DNA from: Rana temporaria
Lineage: Eukaryota > Chordata > Amphibia > Anura > Ranidae
Reading direction: 5' to 3'
Assembly (NCBI RefSeq): GCF_905171775.1
Contig: NC_053494.1
Coordinates: forward strand, 156,666,456-156,730,455
DNA: 64,000 nt
Shown here: positions 44,414-55,101 of the stretch, piece by piece
How the letters are laid out: every line of letters begins with the position of its first letter
How positions within the stretch are numbered: the first letter of the stretch is position 1
The notes under the pieces: model-generated
What the model saw: the letters and a program-made list of their open reading frames with translations, nothing else
What the model was told of the DNA's origin: nothing
Databases searched by the model: none
Made by a program: the position numbers and the translations under genes

Positions 44414-44940
44414 CCCTTAAAACATGCTATCGTTGACGACTTCTTGTTTACTGTTTATTTCTTCAGAGACATTTTGCACTTTCTTGTATTTTATTACAAC
44501 GTTTAACCGTAATTCTGAAAGTTGAATAAACAGATTGAAACAATAAAAAGTCCTCATTTAATTCTGTATCTATAAACATTGTGAAGAAATTAATTTCCAA
44601 AGTTTCCAACACCGGCACTGAACAGAATCATGGCAGCCTGCCAGCTCTCTAATGTAGACAGCCTGTGGATTTTTTTCTAAGCTGTTAAAAATGGACTAAA
44701 ACTGGACTTTAGAGTCTTTGTTGTGATCTTTGAGGGTCTTTAAAAAAGGAATAACTTCACATTTTATAGAAGTCAGTAGTTGCTTGTTTTAAAGTTTCTG
44801 TTTTTTCACTGCTTGTTAAGAACATGTAATAGTGTGATGTCCTAGGTCTGGGCACAAGTGTGTATTACTACAGTGCGTAAAAGTACAACAGTATAAACTT
44901 TAGCAATCTTTTTCATAAGGAAATATCATACTACTTTTTT
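44414..44940. other. Repeat-free intronic stretch, candidate conserved non-coding DNA
   Basis: 44440-44780 is balanced and repeat-free (GCAGCCTGCCAGCTCTCTAATG). No coding frame. Confidence 0.3.
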
Positions 44941-44947
44941 TGACCGA

Positions 44948-45048
44948 AGGATAACTGACCGATGGGGCCCACACACGATCGGTTTGGACCGATGAAACGG
45001 TCCTTCAGTCCGTTTTCATCGGTTTTGACCGACCGTGTGTACGTGGCC
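44948..45048. mobile_element. Harbinger-like MITE, truncated right half
   Basis: GATGGGGCCCACACACGATCGG and CGACCGTGTGTACGTGGCC match one end of the 5.9/58.2 kb type; the left end is missing. Confidence 0.8.
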
Positions 45049-45051
45049 TAA

Positions 45052-45386
45052 GCCGTGTACAAACAATCAGATTTCTGATGGAATAATATCCAATGGATTT
45101 TTTTGTCGGAATTCCGATGAAGCTGACTTTCATCAGTCTTGCATACACACTATCAGACCGTGCCAAAACGCGGTGACGTAAAACACTATGAGGAGCTGAA
45201 AAAAATTAAGTTCAATGCTTCTGAGCATGCGTCAACTTTATTCTGAGCATGCGTGGGTTTTTCTCCGATGGAGTTCCACACAGATGATGGAAAAAAGACA
45301 GATGGGGCCCACACACAATTGGTTTGTCCGATGAAAAAAGTTCATCTGACTTTTTTCATAGGAAATGCCGATCGTGTGTACACGGC
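45052..45386. mobile_element. Harbinger-like MITE directly abutting the previous one
   Basis: TAA at 45049-45051 separates it from the preceding element. Ends GCCGTGTACAAACAATCAG and CGATCGTGTGTACACGGC. The interior TTCAATGCTTCTGAGCATGC is shared with 61284-61671 and 60296-60674. Confidence 0.82.
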
Positions 45387-45391
45387 TTTAA

Positions 45392-45970
45392 AGTGGTTGT
45401 AAAGGCTCAAGCTTCATGAGGGTAAAAAAACCTTCTCTAGCTCCCCCAATACTTACCTGACTCCCATCGCGATCCAGCACAACAGCCTTGGCTCTCCCGA
45501 AACTCTCACTCCTCATTGGCTTAAGCAGCAAAGGGATTCTCACAGCCAGTGAGCCAATGAATAGAGATGGGGAGGGGCCAAGCCGCTGCTCCATGTGTGA
45601 ATGGGCATGCAGAGCAGTGGCTCGGGAGCAAGTTTGCTTGGGTGTTCCCACAGCAAGCAGCTTGCTCTGGGGGCATTTGACAGGAGGGAGGGACCAGGAG
45701 CGCCGTAAGGAGAGCCAAGAAGATGATGAAGGGGGGGTAGGGCCGAGCTGCTCTGTGTGTGTCAAGAAAGCGGGATCCTATGAGGGTATTCTTTGGGGGG
45801 GGGAGCCAGGAGCGCAGGTGGTGGATCTGAACAGAGGAAGATCTGGGTTGCTCTGTCCAAAACCACTGCACAGTGTTTGTTATTTTTTTTGCATGAACTC
45901 AGACTTTTGAATGATTCGTGATCGGCTCCGAAAACAGTATTTTTCACCTGATTTTCTCATCATGTGTACT
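45392..45970. mobile_element. TTAA-type element fragment (AGTGGTTGTAAAGG start)
   Basis: TTAA at 45388-45391, then AGTGGTTGTAAAGGCTCAAG. The GC-rich centre resembles 46229-46658 (TCCTCATTGGCT). No right end found; near 45920-45970 a MITE fragment (TGATCGGCTCCGAAAAC) seems to replace it. Confidence 0.55.
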
Positions 45971-45978
45971 AGGCTTTA

Positions 45979-46223
45979 GGACTCATTCACACTTGATATT
46001 TTTACAGCTGCTCCTGGGGGCATCTGGTGTTTTTTTTTTCCTGCCCCACATGCTAGCCCATGTTTCCATGCACACATAGGCTTTTAGCAAAGTTTAGTGG
46101 CAGATAAGTTTAGAGGCAGAAAAAAAACACTGCCAGTGCCTGGCGTTTTAATTTTTGGCAAAATACTGCTGCCAGGAGGAAGGCTTCTGGGAGAGTTTGG
46201 AAGAAGTCCAGTGTGCATGAGGC
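45979..46223. mobile_element. Foldback element, GGACTCATTCACAC ends, TTTA duplication
   Basis: TTTA at 45975-45978 and 46224-46227. The right end is GTGTGCATGAGGC. The interior pairs CTGCTCCTGGGGGC-like with TGCTGCCAGGAGG. Confidence 0.65.
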
Positions 46224-46228
46224 TTTAA

Positions 46229-46658
46229 AGTGATATTAAAGTAAATTTTTGGGGGGTTAAAAATAACAAACATGTTATACTTACCTGCTCAGTGCAGTTG
46301 ATTTTGCACAGAGCAGCCCAGATCCTCCTCTTCTCGGGTCACTCGCAGGCGCTTCTCGTCCCTCCCTCCTGCCGAGTGCCAAGCCGCTGCTCGGTATGTC
46401 CATTCAGACATAGAGCTCCAGCTAGGTCCCGCCCCCTCTCTCTCCTCATTGGCTCACTGACTTTGACAGCAGCGGGAGCCAATGGCGCCTACTGCTGTGT
46501 CTCATCCAACCAGGAGGGAGAGTTTAGAAAGCTGAGTCTCTCGTGCAACGTCGCTGGATCGAGATGGGAATCAGGAAAGGCTGCCGCACACAGAAGGCTC
46601 TTTTATCTTAATGTATAGACTGCAGTGAGATTAAAAACCTTCTGCCTTTACAACCACT
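46229..46658. mobile_element. TTAA-type element, AGTGATATTAAAG start
   Basis: TTAA at 46225-46228; right site TCAA. Shares AACAAACATGTTATACTTACCT and a GCACAGAGCAGCCC block with 7052-7555. GC-rich centre, no coding. Confidence 0.7.
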
Positions 46659-46662
46659 TCAA

Positions 46663-46990
46663 ATCTTGTCATTTGCTTTCTCTGCGAAAATGGTCACCAG
46701 TACAAATAGAAGGGAAAATCTCCCCAATCAGGACACAGACAGCAATAAAAACCTTCAGATCAACATACTCAAACATGCTTCCGGAATTATTAGACTTGCA
46801 TATGTAGTCAGATGGACAACTTCAAAGAATCACAATAGCTTTAGTGAGACAGCTCCTACACAAAAAGGTTTCCCTTGATGGATACTCAACGGTAGCTCAA
46901 ACCATAATACAGAAAAGAGTGACAGACCAAAGCCATGATAAAAGAGTCCAAGATCATTTTAATTGTTGATAAAATTCAAATAAAAAGAGT
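46663..46990. repeat. Repeat fragments; inverted partner lies beyond the next element
   Basis: GACAGACCAAAGCCATGATA and AGTCCAAGATCATTTTAATT are inverted relative to 47790-47835 (AAATCATCTTGGACTTTTAT, TTTTGGTCTGGCTC). The 46991-47670 transposon lies between the arms. Confidence 0.5.
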
Positions 46991-47670
46991 GGGCCAGATT
47001 CACATAGAATTACGTTACGCTGCGGTGGCGTAACGTATCCCATTTACGTTACACCGCCGCAGGTTTACAGCGTAAGTGCCTGATTCACAAAGCACTTACC
47101 TGTAAACTTGCGGCGGCGTAGCGTAAATCCGCTCGGCGCAAGCCCGCCTAATACAAATGGGGCGGGCACCATTTAAATTAGGCACGTTCCCGCGCTGAAC
47201 GTACTGCGCATCCGTCCATAAAATTACCCGACGTGCATTGCCCTAAATGACGTCGCAAGGACGTCATTGGTTTCGACGTTAACGTAAATGGCGTCCAGCG
47301 CCATTCACGGACGACTTACGCAAACGACGTGAAATTTAAAATTTCGACGCAGGAACGACGGCAATACTTAACATTGCTTAGACCACCTAGAGGGCATGCT
47401 TAGTTTTACGCGACGCATCTCTATGGAAACAACGTAAATTTAGATCGACGAGCAAAGCGGACGTTCGTGAATCGCCGTAACTAGTCATTTGCATATTCTA
47501 CGCCGACCGCAATGGAATCGCCACCTAGCGGCCGGCCTAGAATTGCAGCCTAAGATCCGACGGTGTAACACAGTTACACCTGTCGGATCTTAGGGCTATC
47601 TATGTGTAACCTGATTCTATGATTCAGGCGCATAGATACGACAATTGTATCTCTTTTGTGAATCTGGCCC
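46991..47670 (+). mobile_element. GGGCCAGATTC-family DNA element, full length
   Basis: GGGCCAGATTCAC and GTGAATCTGGCCC are inverted ends, flanked by AGT on both sides. Its internal order is the reverse of the window-start copy and the same as 13821-14505. Confidence 0.88.
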
Positions 47671-48941
47671 AGTGTGTTTCTCCACATGGAGAGCTGGTTC
47701 TAATAAAGTTCTGTGAAGTTGCCGTTTTATTCAGTTGTTTTACTGTGTTGCTCCCTGATAAAAGAGGAATGATGTTGCTGTTTTATGATTAAACAAAATC
47801 ATCTTGGACTTTTATCCGGTTTTGGTCTGGCTCTCCTTTTTGTATTTCTATGGTTTGCTCAATGAAAACCTGACTGCAATTCGAACCCTTCAGCACTCCA
47901 TCCAATGCTAAAAAAAGGTTTTATCTATAGATACACTTGGCTGTTGTTATCACTGACTTCTACATGGCCTCATTGATCATTTCTAAAGCCATACAATGAC
48001 GATAATCAAGTGATCAATCATAATGAAAATGTATCTAGGCTACCAATTGAACTTGGAAAGATGCAACAGTTTTTAGGTAAAACATGCATTGACACTGATA
48101 TTTCTGTGCTGTATAATTATAATTTTTATTTAAATCAATCTTTTGACCTTATTTATTAGAGACTAATGAATGTTTCAAAGCAGTAACCTAAATTAACAAG
48201 TAGGGGCCCATTGCAAATTCTGGATCTTTATGACTGCCGTTTAGTGGCCCCCACTTATTGTCTTCTCTTCACTTTCCTTCCTGTTACTTTACTGTCTGGC
48301 ATTAAAAGTAAAATGTTATGTATAGAACTGGTAGCAGAGGATCAGGTGGGGTTGGGCAGGGGCTGATGATGATGATGGCAGCAGTGACTTCCCCATATGC
48401 CCCATTCTGTTATGATGTCATATAATATCAACAGATCATATGACCAAGTGCAAGGGATTCGCGGGACAGTGTCACTTTGCTGGTCATGAGCAATTTTACT
48501 GCACAGCAATGACTACAGGATCTTTTGCTAGGAGCTCTATGCTGCCACCCTGCAAACTGTAAGTTTCACTACATTGTAATGTGAGTTACTAATGCCTTCC
48601 AACATACAATGCAGGTGAAAGGTCACTCAATTACCTTCGATTTATAGTAGAGTGGTTTTCTGTTTATTGTAATGTGTAAATATTTTCAATATTTACACAT
48701 TATTAGGCATTGCATTATTATTGCCCATGCTTATTTTCTGACAGCAGGTGGAGCTTCAGGCTCCCTTTTACACATTTCTGTGCTCTCCTTACCTTGTGCA
48801 AAAAAAAAATATAAATAATGTTTACAGAACACAGTAACTAAAGTTAAAATGTATACATGTAAGTTGATGAGTGAGCATTTAGATAACCTGCAGTGCTCTG
48901 TGAATCTTTTGTCCAGTACAAGGATTGTACAGTTTATTGTA

Positions 48942-48947
<6 letters not shown>
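47671..48947. other. Repeat tail to about 47870, then unrecognised intronic sequence
   Basis: 47671-47870 is the inverted partner of 46900-46990. The remainder has no repeat ends or exon I could support. Confidence 0.4.

Positions 48948-49004
<57 letters not shown>
48948..49004. repeat. (TA)n microsatellite
   Basis: About 28 TA units, ending three bases before the TAGGGCTG end of a hAT-like element. Confidence 0.97.
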
Positions 49005-49006
<2 letters not shown>

Positions 49007-49008
<2 letters not shown>

Positions 49009-49774
49009 GGGCTGTTGCTGATCAAAATTTTTGTGTTCGATTATTCTTTTTTTTTTTATATTGATTAATCGACTAATTTCGATCAATTATAACGCACATA
49101 CAGATCCAACTACTTTTAGCTGATCTCCTCCTTGCAGGCTTATTCCCAATGCAGCTACCAACCACTGTAAAAATATATAGCAGGATAAAAAAAACACACA
49201 AAGGCAGCGCTCGATGGGAATAGCATTAAAACTTTTATAGTCTTGAAGTAGGTAACAAAATAAATATTGCACTAGAGATAAAATCGACGTAGCTACATAA
49301 ACAGTAAAAATGGTGCGAGTAATACCAAATGGTAGCAAAAGCAGTCATAAAAACATGTAGCTAAGTATGATACTGGTATAAAAATGTGTACAATGATGTC
49401 ACTGCTGAATCCAGATGAGGAGAAGTTAACATCAGTCCGTCGGCATGTGGATGTCCCATGAAGGGAACTGCCACAACTCCCAGTGGATGGTTGTAGAATC
49501 CCAGGTTGATAGAGGGAAGTGTAACAGCCCTTGCGTGTGGCAGATTGTAAGGTCCCGCTGACATGCAGATATAAAGGCACAGCAAAGGAGCCCTTCAGAT
49601 GGACACGGCAAGCCCTGCCGGTGGCCGTGACGTCACCGGATCTCTGACGGAACTCCCTGAAGCCGTGGAGAGGTGAGTACAAATCAAAATAATTTCGATC
49701 GATCAAAAAAATGTTGATCGATCAAAAAAATTTAAGATTAATCGATGAATTAATAATTAATTTCCACAGCCCTA
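49007..49774. mobile_element. hAT-like element (TAGGGCTG ends) with an inserted repeat
   Basis: TAGGGCTGTTGCTGATC-like left end and CCACAGCCCTA right end, each followed by TCGATTAATCG-type sequence, as in many vertebrate hAT elements. About 49091-49680 in the middle is a different repeat (CAAAGGCAGCGCTCGATGGG) that may be a retroelement tail. Confidence 0.7.
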
Positions 49775-49994
49775 AAAAATATGTGTACTTCCTGTGACAT
49801 TCCTGTGCATATTGTTGGCTGTGAAAAACTTCCTACTACTAGCATTGTTTTCAGGATTTTTATATGTGTGTGAAAAAGAGTGGGCATGATTAGGATTAGG
49901 TCTTCTAGGGTGATTGAGAGGGTTCTCAGATCCGCAGATTACTGACAAATGGGAGAGACATTGAGTAGTGCACTATAGGAATTGCTTATACAAT
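49775..49994. other. Spacer, nothing recognised
   Basis: No repeat ends or exons. Confidence 0.4.
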
Positions 49995-50002
49995 GTTATA
50001 AT

Positions 50003-50285
50003 CGGGGCTTTTTTTCTGGGGGAACTTGGGGGAACTCAGTTCCCCCACCTTTGGCTCAGACCCTTTGGTGCCTGCTCACCACAATCACTTGTAAGCACAG
50101 AAGTCTGGTTTCTGTGTTTACAAGTGACAGCTCTGCACTCTGTGTGTAACCCCCCTGAACTCTGCACTCTGTATGTAATGCAATCCTGGTATTTAATGCC
50201 CCTTTAAGACCCTTCTACTGTTTGTGAAATCTGAACGGGGTCATGGTTGAGTTCCTGCATCTATTTTCTGAGAAAAAAAGCTCTG
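50003..50285. mobile_element. Non-autonomous hAT element with perfect 8-bp duplication
   Basis: GTTATAAT at 49995-50002 and 50286-50293. Ends CGGGGCTTTTTTTCTGGG and CTGAGAAAAAAAGCTCTG are inverted with few differences. 283 bp. Confidence 0.88.
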
Positions 50286-50351
50286 GTTATAATGTATGTA
50301 CAACTGAAATGTTGAGCAGTGAGACTCTGCCCCCTTCTGTAAGCATCTTAA

Positions 50352-50622
50352 AGGGGTTGTAAATCTTTGTGTTTTTTCACCTTAATGCATCCTATGCATT
50401 AAGGTGAAAAAACACCTTGCAGTCACCGGCCCCCCTGAGCCCCCGTTTTACTTACCTGAGTCTAAATCTCCTTGGGCGCTATCCCGTGTTGGTTTCCCCC
50501 AGCTGTTGTTGGCTCTTCATTGGATGATTGATAGCCGCGCAGCCATTGAACTGCACAGTGGAGGTAAGTATGACATGTTTGTTATTTAAAAAAAAAAAAA
50601 ACTGAACCTTTAGTGTCACTGT
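50352..50622. mobile_element. TTAA-type element, AGGGGTTGTAAATC start
   Basis: TTAA at 50348-50351. Near the left, CACCTTAATGCATCC and GGATGCATTAAGGTG form a hairpin (50380-50405). The right end TTAGTGTCACTGTAAAG is slightly changed. Related to 52570-53348. Confidence 0.7.
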
Positions 50623-50958
50623 AAAGTTAAATTTGCAATTTTAACTAGAGTGTATCTTCACTGGCTGCAACATAATTTAAGAATACCAATAACGGAGCTC
50701 GGAGCACATTTTTTCATCCTATGTGCCTCTGCACATTAAAAATCACAGTTTTGGAGCACAGCTGTTTCAATTAATGGGGGTATGTTTGCATTTGGTTAAT
50801 AGACCAGCTCACATTTAGCCTAATGTTTAATTTCTATGGCAAATGTTTCTAAATTTTATGATGATCCAAAAAGTAATTAAGTATCATTACTGCAAATTTC
50901 TCAAAATAGCAAATTGTAGTCTAGAATTTCAACATTTTATTGGGATATTTAATATGTC
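50623..50958. other. AT-rich spacer, nothing recognised
   Basis: No repeat ends or exons. Confidence 0.4.
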
Positions 50959-50966
50959 TTCTACAT

Positions 50967-52040
50967 CAGCCCTCAAAATTTCCACTAGCCTACTAGCATT
51001 TGGCGAGTGGATTTAAGCTGGGGGCGAGTGATGACAGGGCTGCATGAACAATCTCCCTCCAATCTGTGCCTACACTTAGAAACCTGATGAGATTGGCGGC
51101 CGAATAGGAAAGGTGCATGCTCGGGAAAAGTAGTCTGGTGAGCCGCACACAGGCAGAGCAGTACACAGGTGCTCTCCTTACAATTCTCATTAAGACATGA
51201 GACCTAACAGTATGACCTCTCTGAGCCTGCCCCCCTCCCCCGGGCCCCGACCAATGTAGCTGGAGAGCAGAAAGTAATGAGTGAGGTGGAGGATTGCAAA
51301 AATTACCACTCCGGTGCAGTGCTCACTGAAAGTTGCCCTGACATGAGAGCGGCAGCCTTCTAGTTTGTGCAGTTTTCTTCTCCTTGTGCTCTATGTAAGT
51401 GTCCAACAGTTTAGCCTGAGCACTGTCAACAGACTGGTCTCAATGTCTGCTGTGCGCTGTCAGTGTGCGCTGTGCTATGGTGTCAATGGCTGTGCAGTTG
51501 TGTGGATCTCAGCGCTGGATTGTACTCCCTCCCACTGTGCTGCAGCTCCTCTCCTCTCTGCTAGCCTGGCTAGCCTGAATAAAAGGGGGAAGTGGGGACA
51601 TGCAAGCGTGGAGCCGCACACACAGGCTCCTGATGATGAGATGAATGGGAGAGAGAGAGAGAGGATGGATGGGAGTTGCAGAGGAGACAGCAAGAGAATG
51701 GGGAAGAGACCCAGTTCCAGTGCCCTGTCCCTCTGGTCTGCCCCCAGTGCCCTGTCCCTCTGGTCTGCCCCAGTGCCCTGTCCCTCTGGTCTGCCCCCAG
51801 TGCCCTGTCCCTCTGGTCTGCCCCCAGTGCCCTGTCCCATTTTGTTAAAGTTGTTGTTGGTAATATTTAATTTTGTAACTTGATTCTGCATAAAACATTG
51901 TCATTCCATGAGATAATCTACGAGGGCGTGTTTACGGGTGCAATTAGGCGCAGGGCAGTGTATGAATTGGGTGGGGCAACTGGTGGCGAGTAACTCTTGA
52001 GGCCTGGCTAGTAGCTCAGGACTTGAAATTTTGAGCCCTG
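50967..52040. mobile_element. hAT-like element, 1,074 bp, perfect 8-bp duplication, internal minisatellite
   Basis: TTCTACAT at 50959-50966 and 52041-52048. Ends CAGCCCTCAAAATTTCCACT and GACTTGAAATTTTGAGCCCTG are inverted. Subterminal ACTAGCCTACTAGC and GGCTAGTAGCTC also pair. The centre has CAGCGCTGGATTG and GCCTGGCTAGCCTG. No transposase found; a frame of about 170 codons crossing the minisatellite looks spurious. Confidence 0.88.
51716..51838 (+). repeat. Minisatellite, 26-bp unit, about five copies
   Basis: CCAGTGCCCTGTCCCTCTGG followed by TCTGCC, with one unit a base shorter. Confidence 0.95.
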
Positions 52041-52048
52041 TTCTACAT

Positions 52049-52565
52049 AGTAACTTGTATTCTCTGTGTTATACATGGTACTTGGTTATACATTGTGCAA
52101 CATATTTACCAGGCCACTGATTCAACACATAGGACCATTGTGAAGTAACCCATGTTTAATGTGGTCTTAATCATTACATAAATTACCTTACATTGTATTG
52201 AAAGACAGGCACTCAAAGGGCCTATGCTTAAAGAAAAGTATTGTAGCATGATATTGGTTAAAAATGTTGGTGTTTGCTGATGGAAAAAGTTTAAATGGAA
52301 CTAAAACCACCAATTTAACTCTTTCCCAAAACAGTTATATTTAAAGCATGCTACTAGTGTGCCGCCGATCACCTCTCCTCACACGTTGTCAGTATAAGGA
52401 AAGGAATTCCAATAAACCGGCATTTCCTTGGTTACATGTGATCAACTGTGATTGGACACAAAGGCTCATCATTGGCTCTTTACAGAGTGCACCAATAATC
52501 GCTGCACTGTGAAATTTAGCTGCTCCCTGCTGAACAAGCTGAATTTCAATTAGTGCATGGCCACC
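52049..52565. other. Mostly unrecognised; possible repeat fragment from 52280
   Basis: TGGAACTAAAACCACC at 52297 may be the start of another TTAA-type repeat, but no second end is found. Confidence 0.35.
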
Positions 52566-52569
52566 TTAA

Positions 52570-53348
52570 AGGGGTTGTTAAGGATCACGTTTTTTTCACC
52601 TTAATGAATGCATCCTATGTATTAAGGTAAAAAAACATCTTACGATCACTGGCCCCCCAGCCCCACCATTTTACTTACCTGAGCCCTTGAAAGTCCCGCG
52701 TCGCGAACGCACTCTTCCTTTGCTCGGTCTTCTCGGTTCTTCAATAAACTCCAATGACGCAAGGGCCGGGGGCGGGGCCGAGTCTGGCATTCGGCGGCTA
52801 TGGATGCCGAATACAGCACTCGGGAGCATGCCCACAAGGTAACCCCCTTGAGAGAGTGCTTCCTAGAGGGGGTTATCAGAAGCGGGGAGGAGCCGAGACA
52901 GCCTCCGAGGGACCCCAGAAGATGCCGTTCAGTGCCACTCTCTGCAAAACGATCTGCACAGTGGAGGTTTGTTATTTAAAAAAATATATATATTAACCTT
53001 TAATAACATAATAATTACCTTTAGCCCTGGTTCACACTGATGCTACTTTGAAATCGTGCTACTTTACTTGAAGTAGCGCGATTTCAAAGTAGCAAGGCCA
53101 GCACGATTTCAGGTGCTACTTGATAGACATTTGTGTGGCTTCATACACAGATGTCTATAGAAATTGCACCTGAAATCAGCAAAAGTAGTGCAGGAACTAC
53201 TTTTGCAAATCGGTGCGGCACCGCAAAATCGATGTCGCACCGATTGGAACAGTGCCATTGCCGCCAATAGGCTGCGACTTGTCATGCGATTTGATCTCTC
53301 AAATCGCATGACAAATCGCGCCAATTTGAACCTAGGCTTAGTGTCACT
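52570..53348. mobile_element. TTAA-flanked element hosting a foldback MITE
   Basis: TTAA at 52566-52569 and 53349-53352. Left end AGGGGTTGTTAAGGATC, right end TTAGTGTCACT. 53024-53337 is a later insertion inside it. Confidence 0.82.
53024..53337. mobile_element. Foldback MITE, CTGGTTCACACTG ends, TTA duplication
   Basis: TTA at 53021-53023 and 53338-53340. Same family as 22586-22901 (AAAAGTAGTGCAGGAACTAC, CGGTGCGGCACCGCAAAA). Confidence 0.88.
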
Positions 53349-53352
53349 TTAA

Positions 53353-53673
53353 GAATGGCAAATAGCATAAGAGGGGATGCTATTCATTGGGAATTTTTCA
53401 GAAGAATGTAATATTCATCAGAATATACAAAAAGGTCAAAAGGTCCAGTTGAATCCCAGAATGTTTCATTTGCTTTCTTCAAACAAGAGGTCAAGACCTC
53501 CGTTGTCTTTTTATCCAGGATATAAACTTTAGGTATGACCAGTCAGTACGCCCATCATGTTAATGTGCAGGAGAAGATGGAGAGCTCTATACAGTACCAG
53601 AAAATGTTAACAATGGTATAATACAGTGCCCTGGGATTTGGGGAACCCAAGACACTGGAGAGGGCATTTACAG
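53353..53673. other. Unique spacer
   Basis: Nothing recognised. Confidence 0.4.
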
Positions 53674-53675
53674 TA

Positions 53676-54009
53676 CAGTAAAACCTTGGTTTAAGAGTAA
53701 CTTGGTTTGAGAGCGTTTTGCAAGATGAGCAAAATGTTTTGATAAATTCTGCCTTGATATACAAACGATGTCTTGATATAAGAGTAGCGTCATGTCACAA
53801 GTGTAAAAGAGAAGAGAGGAGCCTCTAAGTGTAGCAATATGGTTACATTTAATGAAGGTACAACATTTAGCAACTTATTGCTACACTAAGAGGTGCTTCT
53901 CTTCTCTTTTATACCCTGTAAAAAAAAAAAAAAAGCTTTGATATACAAGTGCTTTGGATTACAAGCATGTTTCTGGAACAAATTATGCTTGCAATCCAAG
54001 GTTTTACTG
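53676..54009. mobile_element. Mariner/pogo-type MITE with an internal inverted insertion
   Basis: TA duplication; ends CAGTAAAACCTTGGTTTAAG and CAATCCAAGGTTTTACTG. At 53804-53922 a second inverted pair (AGAGGAGCCTCTAAGTGTAG and CTACACTAAGAGGTGCTTCT) suggests a palindromic insertion. Confidence 0.85.
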
Positions 54010-54011
54010 TA

Positions 54012-54779
54012 TATGGACTCTGCTAGCTGTAGCACTGTAAACTGTTCAATACCAGTGAAGCTCTAAATGTGCCAAAAATGGAAGGAAAATTGTAACCATG
54101 TGCCTCGAAAATTATTTCAGCTGCCTTGTTTTCTCTTATTGATGGGTGACAAAGAATTAGCTTCTTCCAAAATAAATTGTGATAAACCAAGGATATGCTG
54201 TACTCTCTGTAACATATGCCACAAAGTCCATGTGACTATTCAGTACAAGTGAAAGGTCTTTCACACCTTCTTTGCCAGTTTGTTCTTCATTTAAAAGTGT
54301 AATATCCACTACCAGCCAATCAGTAATAATTTTTCATTGTTCTGCTAACTATAATCTCATGAAAGCTTAAATCTGATTGGTAGCTATAGCTCACAGCTCT
54401 TTATACTGCCTTATCCAATAAGCCTGAAAGTCTTCTTTTAAACTATTTTTTCCCCTCTGCAATAGCCTCCAAAACAATTACTCATCACCCCACAGAATAC
54501 TGATTATTCTCTGCCTCCACAGTCCATTATTTAAAAAAATAAAAACGGGAAAGGGCTGTTTTTAAAAGCACATTCGATCAAGATGACTCCTTTCATTGTG
54601 CACAGTTCAGGACTGATTTTGTGGAACCTTTCATAATCACATGCCTTTCGAAGTCTTGCGTGAATCTGATCACAGTAGCTGATTTCATGCATTGATAATG
54701 AAGGCTTAGGTGCCTCTTCTTTTTTTTTTTTTTTTTGCCTGCATAATTTCACATCAGGCTTTCTGGTGTGACACAGCTC
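54012..54779. other. Repeat-free sequence upstream of the candidate first exon
   Basis: Unique sequence with a poly-T run at 54719-54736. It would be the promoter side of the candidate exon at 54780-55101. No clear TATA box or GC-rich island. Confidence 0.35.
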
Positions 54780-55101
54780 CACGTTTCAGTCTGCAGCAAG
54801 ACACAGGACTGTAATTGCTTTGCTTTTCTTTACAAATGTCTCAGTGTGCGTTTCTGCACTGCCTAAAATGATGCCAGCGTGTAAAGGATTTTCAATGAGC
54901 GTCGGGGTGAACCAGCTTAGAGGGCTCTGGGAGCTGCATTGATTTGAAACTGCACAGACCATACAGATGATCGGTGCTCGAGCCAAGGCTCTGTAGTCCT
55001 TTTAGATCGCATCGATTACCTTTAGGAACTTCTCATCTAACTAGTGACTGCTAACGAGCCGTACTCTTCTACAAAAATGTGGAGTGGATTATCACGTCGA
55101 G
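54780..55101 (+). CDS. Candidate alternative first exon (short coding end) of the same ZNF385 gene
   Basis: This is a repeat-free stretch that looks like a leader plus a very short coding end. The ATG at 55077 has A at -3 and is followed by seven codons (MWSGLSRR) and one base, then a consensus donor, CGAG|GTAAGC, at 55101/55102. The exon would therefore end in phase 1, the same phase as the 18725 donor, so both could splice to one downstream exon. It is on the same strand and 36 kb downstream. As I recall, the common human ZNF385D isoform also begins with a very short first coding exon before the shared proline-rich exon, which fits. The left edge is a guess; several ATGs lie upstream in the presumed leader. 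I do not recognise the peptide, so this is an inference from phase, donor and context. Confidence 0.38.

Noticed and set aside
45488..45910. 140-codon frame near 45.5 kb
   Set aside because: It sits in the GC-rich centre of a TTAA-type element and has a matching antisense frame; no domain.
51365..51883. 172-codon frame
   Set aside because: It is inside the hAT-like element and ends in its minisatellite, with no transposase motif (no hAT dimerisation or RNase H-like signature).
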